Assembly: GCF_000012985.1 (NCBI RefSeq)
Contig: NC_007645.1
Coordinates: 372,001-436,000, forward strand
Direction of reading: 5' to 3'
Length of the DNA stretch: 64,000 bases
Source of the DNA: Hahella chejuensis KCTC 2396
GTDB lineage: Bacteria > Pseudomonadota > Gammaproteobacteria > Pseudomonadales > Oleiphilaceae
A program made the position numbers and the translations under genes. Positions 8,549 through 16,398 of the stretch are shown in pieces (the first letter of the stretch is position 1; each line of letters opens with the position of its first letter). Under the pieces are notes generated by a model that was not told the DNA's origin, ran no database searches, and worked only from the letters and a program-made list of their open reading frames with translations.

Positions 8549-9463
8549 ATGGGATTCTCATATTTCATTGTTGCGGCGGTGTTGAGCGCTTCATGCAGTC
8601 TGGAGCCGCCAGAGCTTACGCAGCCTTTATACAGGGTGGCGGTGATTGACCGTTTTTACCCTGGCGATGAGTCCTTCGCTTCCGAAGAAGATAAGGACAT
8701 GGACGGTTGGCTTAACGGCATGGTCGATCTGGATCGCGACCGCAAGCGTGAACCGCTTTATCATGGCGACATCGTCAGCCTTCTGGCTTCCGCCCCGCAA
8801 GTGGCGGTGACGCCCTATCCCCTGACTCCCGGCCAGCCTGCGCAGGCAGAAATCCTGCGCCAGCTGGCGGAAGTGCGCAAACATGTCTTCTGGGGCGAGC
8901 CCATTGACGCGGTGGTGTTGTCCTGGGAGTCCTCCACTTTGATTAGCGCTTTTGAAAAGCCCCTGCGTTCGGAAAATGTGGAAAGCTACAAAGCGGTCGT
9001 GCGCAGCTGGGCGGAGCATGATCCGGTATGGAGCCTTAGCTATCGCATCATTCGTCTAATGGAGGATCTGGCGGAAACAGGCGTGCAGGTCTACACCATC
9101 GCCGGCAATGGCGGGCGCGGCATGGTCAACACCTATTCCTTTGCGGATGGCGTGGTGACGGTGGGCGCGGTGGAGGAAGAGCTGGGAGACTTCATCGCCG
9201 ACAATGAATTGGTGGACACTCACGATCAAGCTGCGTATTTCTTCCGACTGGTGCTGGACGTTACCGGCGCTCCGGTAGGTTACGATGTGGACGGAGACGA
9301 TTGCGCCGACGTGCCGGTAACCTGCCTCACAGGCTATTCTCCTGAACGTACGGATTATCCGACCAGGCCCTGGCCGCCGTTGAAAGGCTCTTCCTTCGCC
9401 GCGCCCATGGCGCTGCGCAGGCATCTTTTGGGCGATCAAAGCCACAGGTGCTCTGGGACCTGA
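8549..9463 (+). CDS. Subtilase-like (S8) secreted lipoprotein, probable C-terminal frameshift
   Basis: A 304-residue protein with an N-terminal hydrophobic segment ending in a possible lipobox (LSASC). It carries the subtilase signature in order: Asp in VAVIDRF, His in YHGDIVSLLA, Asn in TIAGNGGRG, and the nucleophile region GSSFAAPMA. An insertion with acidic D-x-D-x-D-like segments (DKDMDGW, DVDGDD) may bind calcium. After PMAL the frame reads RRHLLGDQ, whereas the neighbouring frame reads AGIFWAIKATGALGPEAN and then stops at 9471-9473. The latter is what subtilases normally show after the Ser motif, so one base is probably displaced near 9411-9421. Mutation or sequence error cannot be distinguished here. 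Confidence 0.65.
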   Translation: MGFSYFIVAAVLSASCSLEPPELTQPLYRVAVIDRFYPGDESFASEEDKDMDGWLNGMVDLDRDRKREPLYHGDIVSLLASAPQVAVTPYPLTPGQPAQAEILRQLAEVRKHVFWGEPIDAVVLSWESSTLISAFEKPLRSENVESYKAVVRSWAEHDPVWSLSYRIIRLMEDLAETGVQVYTIAGNGGRGMVNTYSFADGVVTVGAVEEELGDFIADNELVDTHDQAAYFFRLVLDVTGAPVGYDVDGDDCADVPVTCLTGYSPERTDYPTRPWPPLKGSSFAAPMALRRHLLGDQSHRCSGT

Positions 9464-9488
9464 AGCAAATTGAGGGGCGCTTCCGCTG

Positions 9489-10034
9489 TTACGCCACCAG
9501 GTTGCGGAAGCCTTTTTTCAAATACTCCATCTGATCCGCCAGAATGCGTCGATTGGCCAGATACAGATACTCATAGCGATTCGGCGTATAAGGCACCGCC
9601 AGTAACTCCATGTTGCACTCGCTCAACAATCGCGCGCCTTTATGCCCGTTGCAGCGTTTGCAGGCCGTCACCACATTGGTCCACACGTTACGACCGCCTC
9701 GGCTCAAGGGCACTATGTGGTCGCGGCTCAGCAGGCTGTGGTGGAATTTTTCGCCGCAGTACATGCAGCGGAAGCTGTCTCGGGAAAAAAGGTAGCGGTT
9801 GAGGAGGGGAGGAATGCTGCGCAGTTCTTTGGGGTCCTTGCGGCCGACGATGATCTGCGGCACGTCAATAGTGGACTGAACTCCTTGCGAGTTGTATCCG
9901 CCATGCAGGGTGGAGCATATTTCTCCAAATGTATATAACGCCCTATCGCACACGATCTCAGTCACGGCGGCGTAAACATCCAGCCAACACTGAGGAAGTC
10001 CTGACGGCGTTATCTTGAGTACCATGGGATACAT
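9489..10034 (-). CDS. HNH endonuclease family protein
   Basis: A 181-residue protein with a Zn-bound HNH domain: CMYCGEKFHHSLLSRDHIVP, then RGG-x-N-x-W-x-N and CKRCNGHKG, so both CxxC pairs and the His-Asn core are present. The N-terminal half (about 80 residues) is shared by a conserved proteobacterial HNH family of unknown target, found outside phages as a chromosomal gene. The ATG at 10034 follows AGAGG. It converges with the subtilase gene and is divergent from the KAP gene. Confidence 0.85.
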   Translation of the reverse strand: MYPMVLKITPSGLPQCWLDVYAAVTEIVCDRALYTFGEICSTLHGGYNSQGVQSTIDVPQIIVGRKDPKELRSIPPLLNRYLFSRDSFRCMYCGEKFHHSLLSRDHIVPLSRGGRNVWTNVVTACKRCNGHKGARLLSECNMELLAVPYTPNRYEYLYLANRRILADQMEYLKKGFRNLVA

Positions 10035-10346
10035 GGACACCTCTGATCTTTCGTCAATTAGGCACGTTCCAGTGCTATATGAAATACATTTACTCTGACA
10101 GTTGTATTACAAGTGAGCCGTTTTTTCCATGTATTTCGGTAAATTAAGTGAGCAAGTCGATGATTTTTTGTACGCCCGGAACGGATTTTGTATTCCTGAA
10201 AGTGGTCAGTTCAAGCGCTGTAAAAATGTCGGGCGACGGTCGCCCAACGGGGCTTACTTCAGCGGCCTGTCCCGTCAACAATAACCGAACGGCTCTTTCC
10301 CTCTGCTACACTTTCAGCATCAGCCTTTCAGAGCAGGGATACGGAT
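10035..10346. other. Divergent intergenic region, no gene seen
   Basis: About 310 bp between the HNH gene and the KAP gene. It includes a short perfect hairpin (GGGCGAC, one base, GTCGCCC, near 10229). It presumably holds both promoters, but I could not identify them with confidence. Confidence 0.4.
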
Positions 10347-11141
10347 ATGAGCGGGAGTACTTCAGAGGCGCAGGTGCAGGCCGTTGGGGGCGCGTCGACG
10401 ATGAATAAAGCGTCTCCATCCGCCTGCAGTCCTTCCAGTAAAATCGCGTCAGAGAGCAGCAGCGACGAGGATCTTCTCAACCGTTCGTCTCTGGCGGATA
10501 CGCTCGCAAGCTTTCTGGCTGCGTCCGCAAACAATGATCATCAAACCATTGGTCTCATGGGAGATTGGGGCGTCGGCAAAACCTCGTTTATACAGCAGTT
10601 GAAAAAGACGCTGCGGGAAAAGCACGGTGACAAACAGCCCTTTATCTTCGGCGAATATAACGCCTGGAAATACGAACATACGGAAAGCCCGCAGGCAGGT
10701 CTGGCGCAAGAGACGATTAAAGCGCTGTCAGCGTTTCACGTCGCTGCAGGAAATGGCGGATCACCGTCCCTGAAACATAGTCAGGTAGGGAAGGCCGTGT
10801 TTTCCCTGGCTGCCATGCTTGTTCTCCTGCTCGGAGCGCTGCATTTGCTAAAAGGCTATGCCGGATTCAGCACCTGGGTGACGGATTTGACCGGCGACGG
10901 CATGCTGTCCTGGCTGATGTCCGCCAGCGTCATACTGGCGGCCTCTTCCATCCTGTATTTGCTGTATCTGGCCTATCACAATCGCCAAAAACTGCTGCTG
11001 ACATTCAAGTTCGGGTGGAAACTGAAGTCAGAGCGCATTTGTATCTTCGCCGCCGTATTGGGATTGCAGATCGTATTCTGGTGCATGCAATACACGGACG
11101 ACACTTCCGTGTATTTCGGGGTTTATGCTCTTATTTTGTGA
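10347..11141 (+). CDS. KAP-family P-loop NTPase, N-terminal fragment (gene split by prophage)
   Basis: The first 249 host codons of a KAP NTPase. Walker A is GDWGVGKT at residues 72-79, followed by the EYNAWKYE segment typical of KAP proteins. Three hydrophobic segments follow (about 145-165, 187-210, 230-246), as in KAP proteins where membrane helices sit between Walker A and B. The host gene stops being host at the 19-bp att core (11094-11112); the last residues (YFGVYALIL) and the stop are supplied by the prophage. Walker B is 33 kb away in the other fragment, so this product cannot hydrolyse NTP normally. KAP proteins include F-plasmid PifA, a T7-exclusion protein, and eukaryotic Kidins220. 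Confidence 0.9.
   Translation: MSGSTSEAQVQAVGGASTMNKASPSACSPSSKIASESSSDEDLLNRSSLADTLASFLAASANNDHQTIGLMGDWGVGKTSFIQQLKKTLREKHGDKQPFIFGEYNAWKYEHTESPQAGLAQETIKALSAFHVAAGNGGSPSLKHSQVGKAVFSLAAMLVLLLGALHLLKGYAGFSTWVTDLTGDGMLSWLMSASVILAASSILYLLYLAYHNRQKLLLTFKFGWKLKSERICIFAAVLGLQIVFWCMQYTDDTSVYFGVYALIL
11094..11112. other. attL: attL core
   Basis: The 19-bp sequence acggacgacacttccgtgt is repeated exactly at the other prophage end. Here the host-side base pair context extends it to a 21-bp site (11092-11112) with 7-bp inverted arms ACACGGA and TCCGTGT around CGACACT, the normal geometry of a tyrosine-recombinase core site with a 7-bp overlap. Confidence 0.9.
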
Positions 11142-11589
11142 TAATTTTAACTTTAAAAACAATGAGTTGTATTATTTAAAAAATAAGATTCGTGATATTG
11201 AGTGCAAAAGTGTCCACAAAGTGTCCATACAGATTGTAATTATGGGCACTGACCACCACCCTCCCTCAAAAAAGTCCGTGCATCTGCTTACTGGCAAAAT
11301 AGTTGGATAGTATCTTTCACAGGCTCGCAGGTACTAGGGACGGCAGCCTATCGCCTAATCATCCAATACCCGTTGACTAGCTTCAGTTCTTCTCAAACCC
11401 TTTCAAAATACGAAATCACGTGTTGATCGCTACTCCCTGTGGCGCGCGCTTTAGCCCGACTTTCTGATTTCACCACGGAAAAGATTCTGCAAAGCTCGCA
11501 GGCGTGGGGAGGAGTGAGTTTATCACTATTGAAGAGCCGTACCGTATTTCTAATCTACACTTTAATTTGAGCTATAGAAAAAGGCAGAA
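11142..11589. other. Prophage left-end non-coding region
   Basis: About 450 bp, AT-rich, between the truncated KAP fragment and the diguanylate cyclase gene. Apart from the integrase arm-type repeat no gene is supported; the open frame of 61 codons starting at 11125 has no ribosome site and overlaps the att region. Confidence 0.5.
11212..11227. repeat. Probable integrase arm-type site, attL side
   Basis: GTCCACAAAGTGTCCA, 118 bp inside the core. The same 16 bp occurs on the attR side at 43989-44004, 107 bp from that core. Each contains two close copies of a GTGTCCA-like unit. Paired arm repeats on both sides of the core are expected for HP1/P2 integrases. Confidence 0.65.
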
Positions 11590-12984
11590 ATGATGATGTC
11601 GCACAATATTACTGAGCTAGACTTAAAAAGGCTCCTTGAGCATGCTCATATTGGAGTCGTCATTCACCGGTGGGATACATCAATTGTTTACGCAAACCCG
11701 GCTGCATTACGCCTTCTCCGCTTATCGTATGAACAAATTATTGGCAAAGATGCATTTGATCCGCAGTGGGCCTTTCTAGATGATTCAGGGAAAAGTCTTC
11801 TAGTTGAAGATTATCCTGTTAATAAAGTGAAAAGGATGAAACATCATCTTTCAAATGAAGTTATAGGTGTGATTGATGGTTCAAAAGAAGACGTGAGCTG
11901 GTTTATGATTAATGCGTACCATGAAGGTGAAGCTGGCAGTGACGACTGTTTTATAATAGTTACATTTAGTGATGTTTCAGATTCTAAAAAATTATTTTCA
12001 TTTCAGGACATTGTTGAAAATACGCAAGATGTTGTAATTGTAACAGAGGCGGGAGAAATAGACTATCCAACAGGGCCTAAAATAGTATATGTAAATAAAG
12101 CATTTGAAACGTTAACGGGATACAAGCGCAAGGATGCTATAGGAGAAACGCCACGTATACTGCAAGGGGTGCTTACTGATAAGACGTCAAAAGGTCGAAT
12201 CCACTCTGCGCTAAAAAGCAATCAATCTGCCAGTGAAACTTTGTTGAATTATGATATAAAAGGTCGGCCGTACTGGATAGAAATGAATATTATTCCTTTG
12301 AAGAACAAATATGGTGATGTTACTCATTTTGCAGCTATCGAACGGGATGTTTCAGAGCGTAAGTTTCATATTGAACAACTAGAAAAAAGAAATAATGACT
12401 TAAAAATACTGAAAAGAGACCTGGAGAAGCTTGTTAAAGAGAGGACTATTGAGCTACAAAAGGCAAACGCTAAGCTTGAAAAAATGGCTTTTTTTGATCC
12501 GCTAACTAATATACCAAATAGACGTTATTTCATTGATCAAACTAATAAGTTGATGAAGTTTTGTAATAGAAGGGGATTGGTCTTCGCGCTTGGGCTTATT
12601 GATATAGATAACTTTAAGATATTGAATGACTCATATGGGCATGATGGTGGAGATATCGTTCTCAAGGAGCTAGCAAGGTATTTTTACGGTTTCTTCAGAT
12701 CGGATGATGCAATTTGTCGATATGGTGGAGAGGAATTCGCATTTGCGATGGCGCTCAATAATGAGTCTGATGCTGACAAGGTAACACTAAGGCTTTTAAT
12801 GGGAATTCGGGATTTAACAATACAAATTAATTCAGATGTTGTTTTGTCGATCACCACCAGCATAGGTGTAAAATTAGTTGATGCATCACATCACCTTGAT
12901 TTAAAGGATATAATAAATCAGGCTGATAGAGCACTATATCAATCAAAAAGAGAAGGAAAAAACAAGGTAACCATATATCAATAA
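11590..12984 (+). CDS. Diguanylate cyclase with two PAS domains (prophage cargo)
   Basis: A 464-residue cytoplasmic sensor enzyme. PAS 1 spans about 10-130 and PAS 2 about 138-258; a coiled coil (about 260-296, rich in E, K, L) leads into a GGDEF domain at about 297-464. The active-site motif GGEEF is at 379-383, the metal-binding Asp is in LIDIDNF, and an inhibitory I-site RSDD sits at 370-373, exactly five residues before GGEEF, so the cyclase should be active and feedback-controlled by c-di-GMP. PAS 2 has GETPRILQG where LOV domains have GRNCRFLQG, so it lacks the photoactive Cys. The gene is visibly AT-richer than the phage structural genes and lies at the phage end, as expected for a transferred lysogenic-conversion gene. 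Confidence 0.9.
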   Translation: MMMSHNITELDLKRLLEHAHIGVVIHRWDTSIVYANPAALRLLRLSYEQIIGKDAFDPQWAFLDDSGKSLLVEDYPVNKVKRMKHHLSNEVIGVIDGSKEDVSWFMINAYHEGEAGSDDCFIIVTFSDVSDSKKLFSFQDIVENTQDVVIVTEAGEIDYPTGPKIVYVNKAFETLTGYKRKDAIGETPRILQGVLTDKTSKGRIHSALKSNQSASETLLNYDIKGRPYWIEMNIIPLKNKYGDVTHFAAIERDVSERKFHIEQLEKRNNDLKILKRDLEKLVKERTIELQKANAKLEKMAFFDPLTNIPNRRYFIDQTNKLMKFCNRRGLVFALGLIDIDNFKILNDSYGHDGGDIVLKELARYFYGFFRSDDAICRYGGEEFAFAMALNNESDADKVTLRLLMGIRDLTIQINSDVVLSITTSIGVKLVDASHHLDLKDIINQADRALYQSKREGKNKVTIYQ

Positions 12985-13308
12985 ATTATCCAAAACAATT
13001 TTTATTTATTATTGCCAAAATCAAATAAATTTTTGTCGCTTGCAGTTAAACTTATATTTTCTTGTTGTTTCTCATATATAAGGATACTTTTGCATTAAAT
13101 TATCGTTTAATTTTTTAGCTTGTCAAAAATTATTTTAAAAATAACAATTTTGAAACCCTGGCGCTTATCTTTTGTTGGATGCAATCATAGCATAAATGCT
13201 GAGAAATTTTGAATTATTGTTATGAGTAAAGGTATGTATTTGAAGTTTTTATTAATGTTTCCTATAGCATAATTTGGGCTATCTGTTCAGCTAAAGAAGC
13301 GGCATAGT
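12985..13308. other. AT-rich non-coding stretch
   Basis: About 320 bp after the diguanylate cyclase, very AT-rich with T and A runs. No ORF with a ribosome site and no stable terminator hairpin was seen. Confidence 0.5.
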
Positions 13309-13659
13309 CTACATGGGTTTGCTGATTGTCATGACTTGATGGAATGCCGCTTTCGTCATGGGTATGAATCGCCGTCGTAGTCCCCACTCCTGAACCACTC
13401 CGATCAGATCCGCAATCACCTGCAACACGTCCACGCCACCGCCGCCCATGGCCGGCGCATGGATCTTCCTGGCCGCGCTGGCGATGTCCGTGTGGCGTCC
13501 CTGAACGGTTATGGTTTTGTTGGCGTTGGTCTGCTTGTCGCTCTCTTTGATCGTTGCTGAACGCGAACCGCCCACCGTGGCGCTGTCGTCACCTTGGACT
13601 GACGCTTTCCGGTTCCGTGCGGCCGTCTGGTTAAGATTAGCGGCGGTGGTCGTGTTCAA
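13309..13659 (-). pseudogene. Decayed partial duplicate of the baseplate spike gene V
   Basis: The translation aligns with residues near the C-terminal half of the intact V protein encoded at 14106-15191: shared runs include QGDDSATVGGSRSATI, HTDIASAARKI and GGGGVDVLQVIADLIGVVQE. It lacks about 16 residues present in the intact copy between ARKI and APA, and after VVQE the frame differs although the DNA still resembles the intact gene (CTTGATGG near the end), which shows a frameshift. It has no start of its own and lacks the N-terminal OB-fold. It is a remnant of recombination or of cassette exchange at the spike locus. Confidence 0.85.
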
Positions 13660-13751
13660 AATAAGACACTATTCGCCATAATCCGCCCTAATAAAGGCCA
13701 TAATTGCAGTGTATAACATAAGAATGGTCCAGCACTGAAAGAGGTGTTGCA

Positions 13752-14078
13752 ATGACTACTTATGACGTACATGAATCAAATAATGCCATTCGCTTTCTTA
13801 CACTGCACATCATAAAAGAGCTTGAAATAAAGCATCCAGATAGATTTTTAGAGATAAAAAATGATTTCCCATTAAATAACAAGGTTGCTGAATGCAAAGT
13901 GTTCATTGCTAAACTTCTGGATATAGACCATGATTTTTATTGCAGTCTCATTAATGATGTGGCAAAAAAGAAAATCTCAATCCTCTATCGTTCTTCATTA
14001 AATATTGAAAGTGTTTTTGATGGGCGTCTTTATAAAATCATCAATAGAAAGAGCTATAACAATGATTTTTATCTTTAA
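13752..14078 (+). CDS. Hypothetical protein, small orphan between spike gene copies
   Basis: A 108-residue soluble protein of unknown family, preceded by AGAGGTG at good spacing. The composition is rich in Ile, Lys, Asn and Asp and the DNA is much more AT-rich than the tail genes on either side, suggesting separate origin. It reads opposite to the late operon, lying between the broken and the intact V genes. No membrane segment or known motif is visible. The position, sandwiched by duplicated spike ends, suggests a cargo or immunity-like gene, but this is inference only. Confidence 0.6.
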   Translation: MTTYDVHESNNAIRFLTLHIIKELEIKHPDRFLEIKNDFPLNNKVAECKVFIAKLLDIDHDFYCSLINDVAKKKISILYRSSLNIESVFDGRLYKIINRKSYNNDFYL

Positions 14079-14105
14079 TAATCATGCGATTGATAGCTGA
14101 TATAA

Positions 14106-15191
14106 TCACGGCATAATGCTTGATATTTGGCCCTTTAACCCTTCTGCGCGGCTCGCCTGACTGCTATGGCTCCCACTGCTTGATGGCGTTCCGCTTCCTC
14201 CGTGTGTGTGACTCGCTGCTGTAGCCGCCAATTCTTGAACCACCCCGATCAGATCCGCAATCACCTGCAACACATCCACGCCCCCGCCGCCTATAGCGAT
14301 GGCCGGCGCTTGGATGGTCACGGCGGCGCTGGCTTTTAATTCGATGATTTGCGCCTGGATCTTCCTGGCGGCGCTGGCGATATCCGTATGGCTTCCCTTA
14401 ACGGTTATGGTTTTGCTGGCGCTGGTTTGCGTGTCGTTGCCGCTGATCGTTGCGGAGCGCGAGCCGCCCACGGTGGCGCTGTCGTCGCCTTGGATCGACG
14501 CGTGTCGGTCCCGTGCGACCGCCTGGTTAAGGTCGGCGGCGGTGGTCAGGTTTAGGTTATCCGCCGCAGACAGGTTGGCGTGGCCGCCGGTCAGCAGTTT
14601 TAACGCGCCCAGGGCTTCTACTGTCTTCACGCCGCCCACCTGTTCCACGCTATGTTCGCTGACCTCGATCTGGCTGTCTTGGTAGCGCTCCTGGTTGTCC
14701 AGGGCGTCCACGCGCCGGCGGGCGCTGGTGTCGGTTATATCCCCGTGCGTCTCGCGCAGCCAGTCGCCTTTGGCGCTCACACGCTGGCGCACCGCTTCGG
14801 ATTGCTGCCACACCAGGTCACCCGGCTGGACGCCAGGCGCGCCTAAACCCTGTCCCAACACCGTGCGGATAAAGGGCTGATCCGGCAGGCCGTAAGCGAA
14901 CGCCACCTCTACGATGGTCCCGGGTTCCGGGAAACCATACTGCCCGCGCTCGATGCCGCCATAGGACGCCGGCAACGGCAAGCAACGATAAAGGGGAAGT
15001 TCTGGGTCTTCCTCGCCCTGGGGCGACAGCACACGCACGTCTACGGCGTAGCGGGGGCGGAAGCGGTCGCAGAGTTCCGGCTTTTGCAGTGGGTCGCTGA
15101 TCGCCACCACCTTGGCCAGGCGCGGCAAATGCAGATTCCCGCTTAGCTCCGGGAACATTCGCAATACTATCTTTTTAATCTCTTCGTCCAC
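14106..15191 (-). CDS. V: Phage baseplate assembly protein V (tail spike)
   Basis: A 361-residue gpV-like spike. The N-terminal part has the OB-fold signature of phage baseplate V (ISDPLQKPELCDRFRPRYAV and the segment YGGIERGQYGFPEPGTIVEV). The middle and C-terminal part is a repetitive beta-helix (NLTTAADLNQ, DSATVGGSRSATI, KTITVKGSHTDI), and it ends with HTHGGSGTPSSSGSHSSQ, a His-rich tip segment like those that bind iron in spike apices. It closes the minus-strand tail operon. Its upstream neighbour, the hub gene, overlaps it by 25 bases. Confidence 0.9.
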   Translation of the reverse strand: MDEEIKKIVLRMFPELSGNLHLPRLAKVVAISDPLQKPELCDRFRPRYAVDVRVLSPQGEEDPELPLYRCLPLPASYGGIERGQYGFPEPGTIVEVAFAYGLPDQPFIRTVLGQGLGAPGVQPGDLVWQQSEAVRQRVSAKGDWLRETHGDITDTSARRRVDALDNQERYQDSQIEVSEHSVEQVGGVKTVEALGALKLLTGGHANLSAADNLNLTTAADLNQAVARDRHASIQGDDSATVGGSRSATISGNDTQTSASKTITVKGSHTDIASAARKIQAQIIELKASAAVTIQAPAIAIGGGGVDVLQVIADLIGVVQELAATAASHTHGGSGTPSSSGSHSSQASRAEGLKGQISSIMP

Positions 15192-15880
15192 GGCGCAGCG
15201 CTCCAGGTCAGGTTCATATGATTGTCAGCCAGGCACACCTGGGTGACGTAATGGGTTTGGTTTAGCCAGACGCCCGGGCGGAGCTTTGGCGCTGCTGGCA
15301 GGCGGGCGCGGTTTGCCACGCCGAAGCCGTTTAGTAAATGGGTTGGGATCTCTACAGGCCGCGCCGCCCAGTAGCTATGCGCCCAGCTTCCCACGTAGAC
15401 CGCGCCGTCGCCTTGCTGTTGCCAGATCATCTGCGGGATGGCGTACACCTCCGCCAAGGCGTCCATGCAGTGATAGCCGCCGCCCCAGGAATAAAACACC
15501 GGCGCTTTGGTGTTGGCGTAGGGTTCCGGGGGCGTCACGAAGATCAGCCCGCTGTCCTGACTGATTGCCGCCAGGGTTTCGTTTAGCGTGACGTGCCGCA
15601 GATTGAGCGCTAAGCGTCGGTTTAAGGTGGCGGTCAGTTCCCGACAGAAAACCCGCTGTTGTTGGTTGTCTAATGACGTGCAGCTTTCCACGTATCCGAT
15701 AAAAAAACGCTGTAAGGCGTTGGGGTCATAGCCCAGGGCGAACTGGACCAGACCCGACAAGGGGGCGTCCGCCTGCACGGTAAACACCGCCCGCCCAGGA
15801 CTGAACAACGCCAGGCGCACGTCTTCAGAGACCAATTTAAGCGGCGTTCCGCCCACGCTCAGGGATTTATGCAACTTCAT
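15167..15880 (-). CDS. Tail hub-like protein (gpD/gp27-like)
   Basis: A 237-residue protein directly upstream of the spike gene and overlapping it. The start (15880) overlaps the previous stop by four bases. The pattern of an N-terminal beta region (DVRLALFSPGRAVFTV), a central helical segment (HVTLNETLAAISQDSGLIF) and a C-terminal beta region resembles late control protein D and Mu gp44 hubs, on which the spike sits. Motif-level support is moderate; gene order strengthens the call. Confidence 0.6.
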   Translation of the reverse strand: MKLHKSLSVGGTPLKLVSEDVRLALFSPGRAVFTVQADAPLSGLVQFALGYDPNALQRFFIGYVESCTSLDNQQQRVFCRELTATLNRRLALNLRHVTLNETLAAISQDSGLIFVTPPEPYANTKAPVFYSWGGGYHCMDALAEVYAIPQMIWQQQGDGAVYVGSWAHSYWAARPVEIPTHLLNGFGVANRARLPAAPKLRPGVWLNQTHYVTQVCLADNHMNLTWSAAPWTKRLKR

Positions 15881-16398
15881 GCCAGCGCCCTGTCCACCTT
15901 GCTCAGGAACGTTTCAAAGCCGGTCAGGGTTTCCCCTTCGGCGGGCGTCTCTTCCTGGGCGGCGATGGTTTCCCCGGTCGCCTGTTGCGCCTCCGCCTGG
16001 CTCAGGTCGCGGCGCTGTTCGGTTTTCTCCGCCACGCTCAGATATTCCGCCAGGGTAAAACTGACGCGCCAGGCCTGGCTGGGGGACAGATCCTTGCACA
16101 CAAACGCCCCCGTAAATTGCACCTGGCGCACGTTCATCGCTCGCGCCGTGTCTTCCACAATGTCGTAAACGCGCAGCTTGCCGGCGCCGTCCTCCGCTTC
16201 CGCCACTTTCACTAGGTCGGTTAAATCTTTGGCGTGTTTCTTCAGAATCAGCAGGGACACCGTCAGCGTTTTCGGCTTGATGCCTTTGTTAGCGCGATCC
16301 GTGCCGCTGGTCTGGCCGCCCAGATCCTCGGTCTCGATGCGCAGATTGCCCGTCACCGTTAACTCGGTCCCGGGGACGGTAAAGTCGTTGAGTCTCAT
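15877..16398 (-). CDS. Phage tail/baseplate protein, function unknown
   Basis: A 173-residue protein. The N-terminal half is beta-rich (FTVPGTELTVTGNLRIETEDL) with a Ser/Thr- and Lys-containing central part; the C-terminal 50 residues are acidic and helical (EETPAEGETL). It overlaps its neighbours by four bases on each side (ATGA-type junctions), so it is co-translated with the hub and the preceding tail protein. Possibly a baseplate wedge or hub-associated component; I do not recognise the family. Confidence 0.6.
   Translation of the reverse strand: MRLNDFTVPGTELTVTGNLRIETEDLGGQTSGTDRANKGIKPKTLTVSLLILKKHAKDLTDLVKVAEAEDGAGKLRVYDIVEDTARAMNVRQVQFTGAFVCKDLSPSQAWRVSFTLAEYLSVAEKTEQRRDLSQAEAQQATGETIAAQEETPAEGETLTGFETFLSKVDRALA

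Noticed and set aside
11094-11112. att site searched for a tRNA gene
   Set aside because: Neither flank folds as a tRNA; both flanks are KAP coding sequence.
11125-11310. 61-codon ORF just inside attL
   Set aside because: No ribosome site, overlaps the att and arm-repeat region, and the composition is not protein-like.
14106-15191. Spike gene V read as a T6SS VgrG
   Set aside because: Surrounding genes are J, I, H, hub, sheath and tape measure of a phage, and no T6SS core genes are present.
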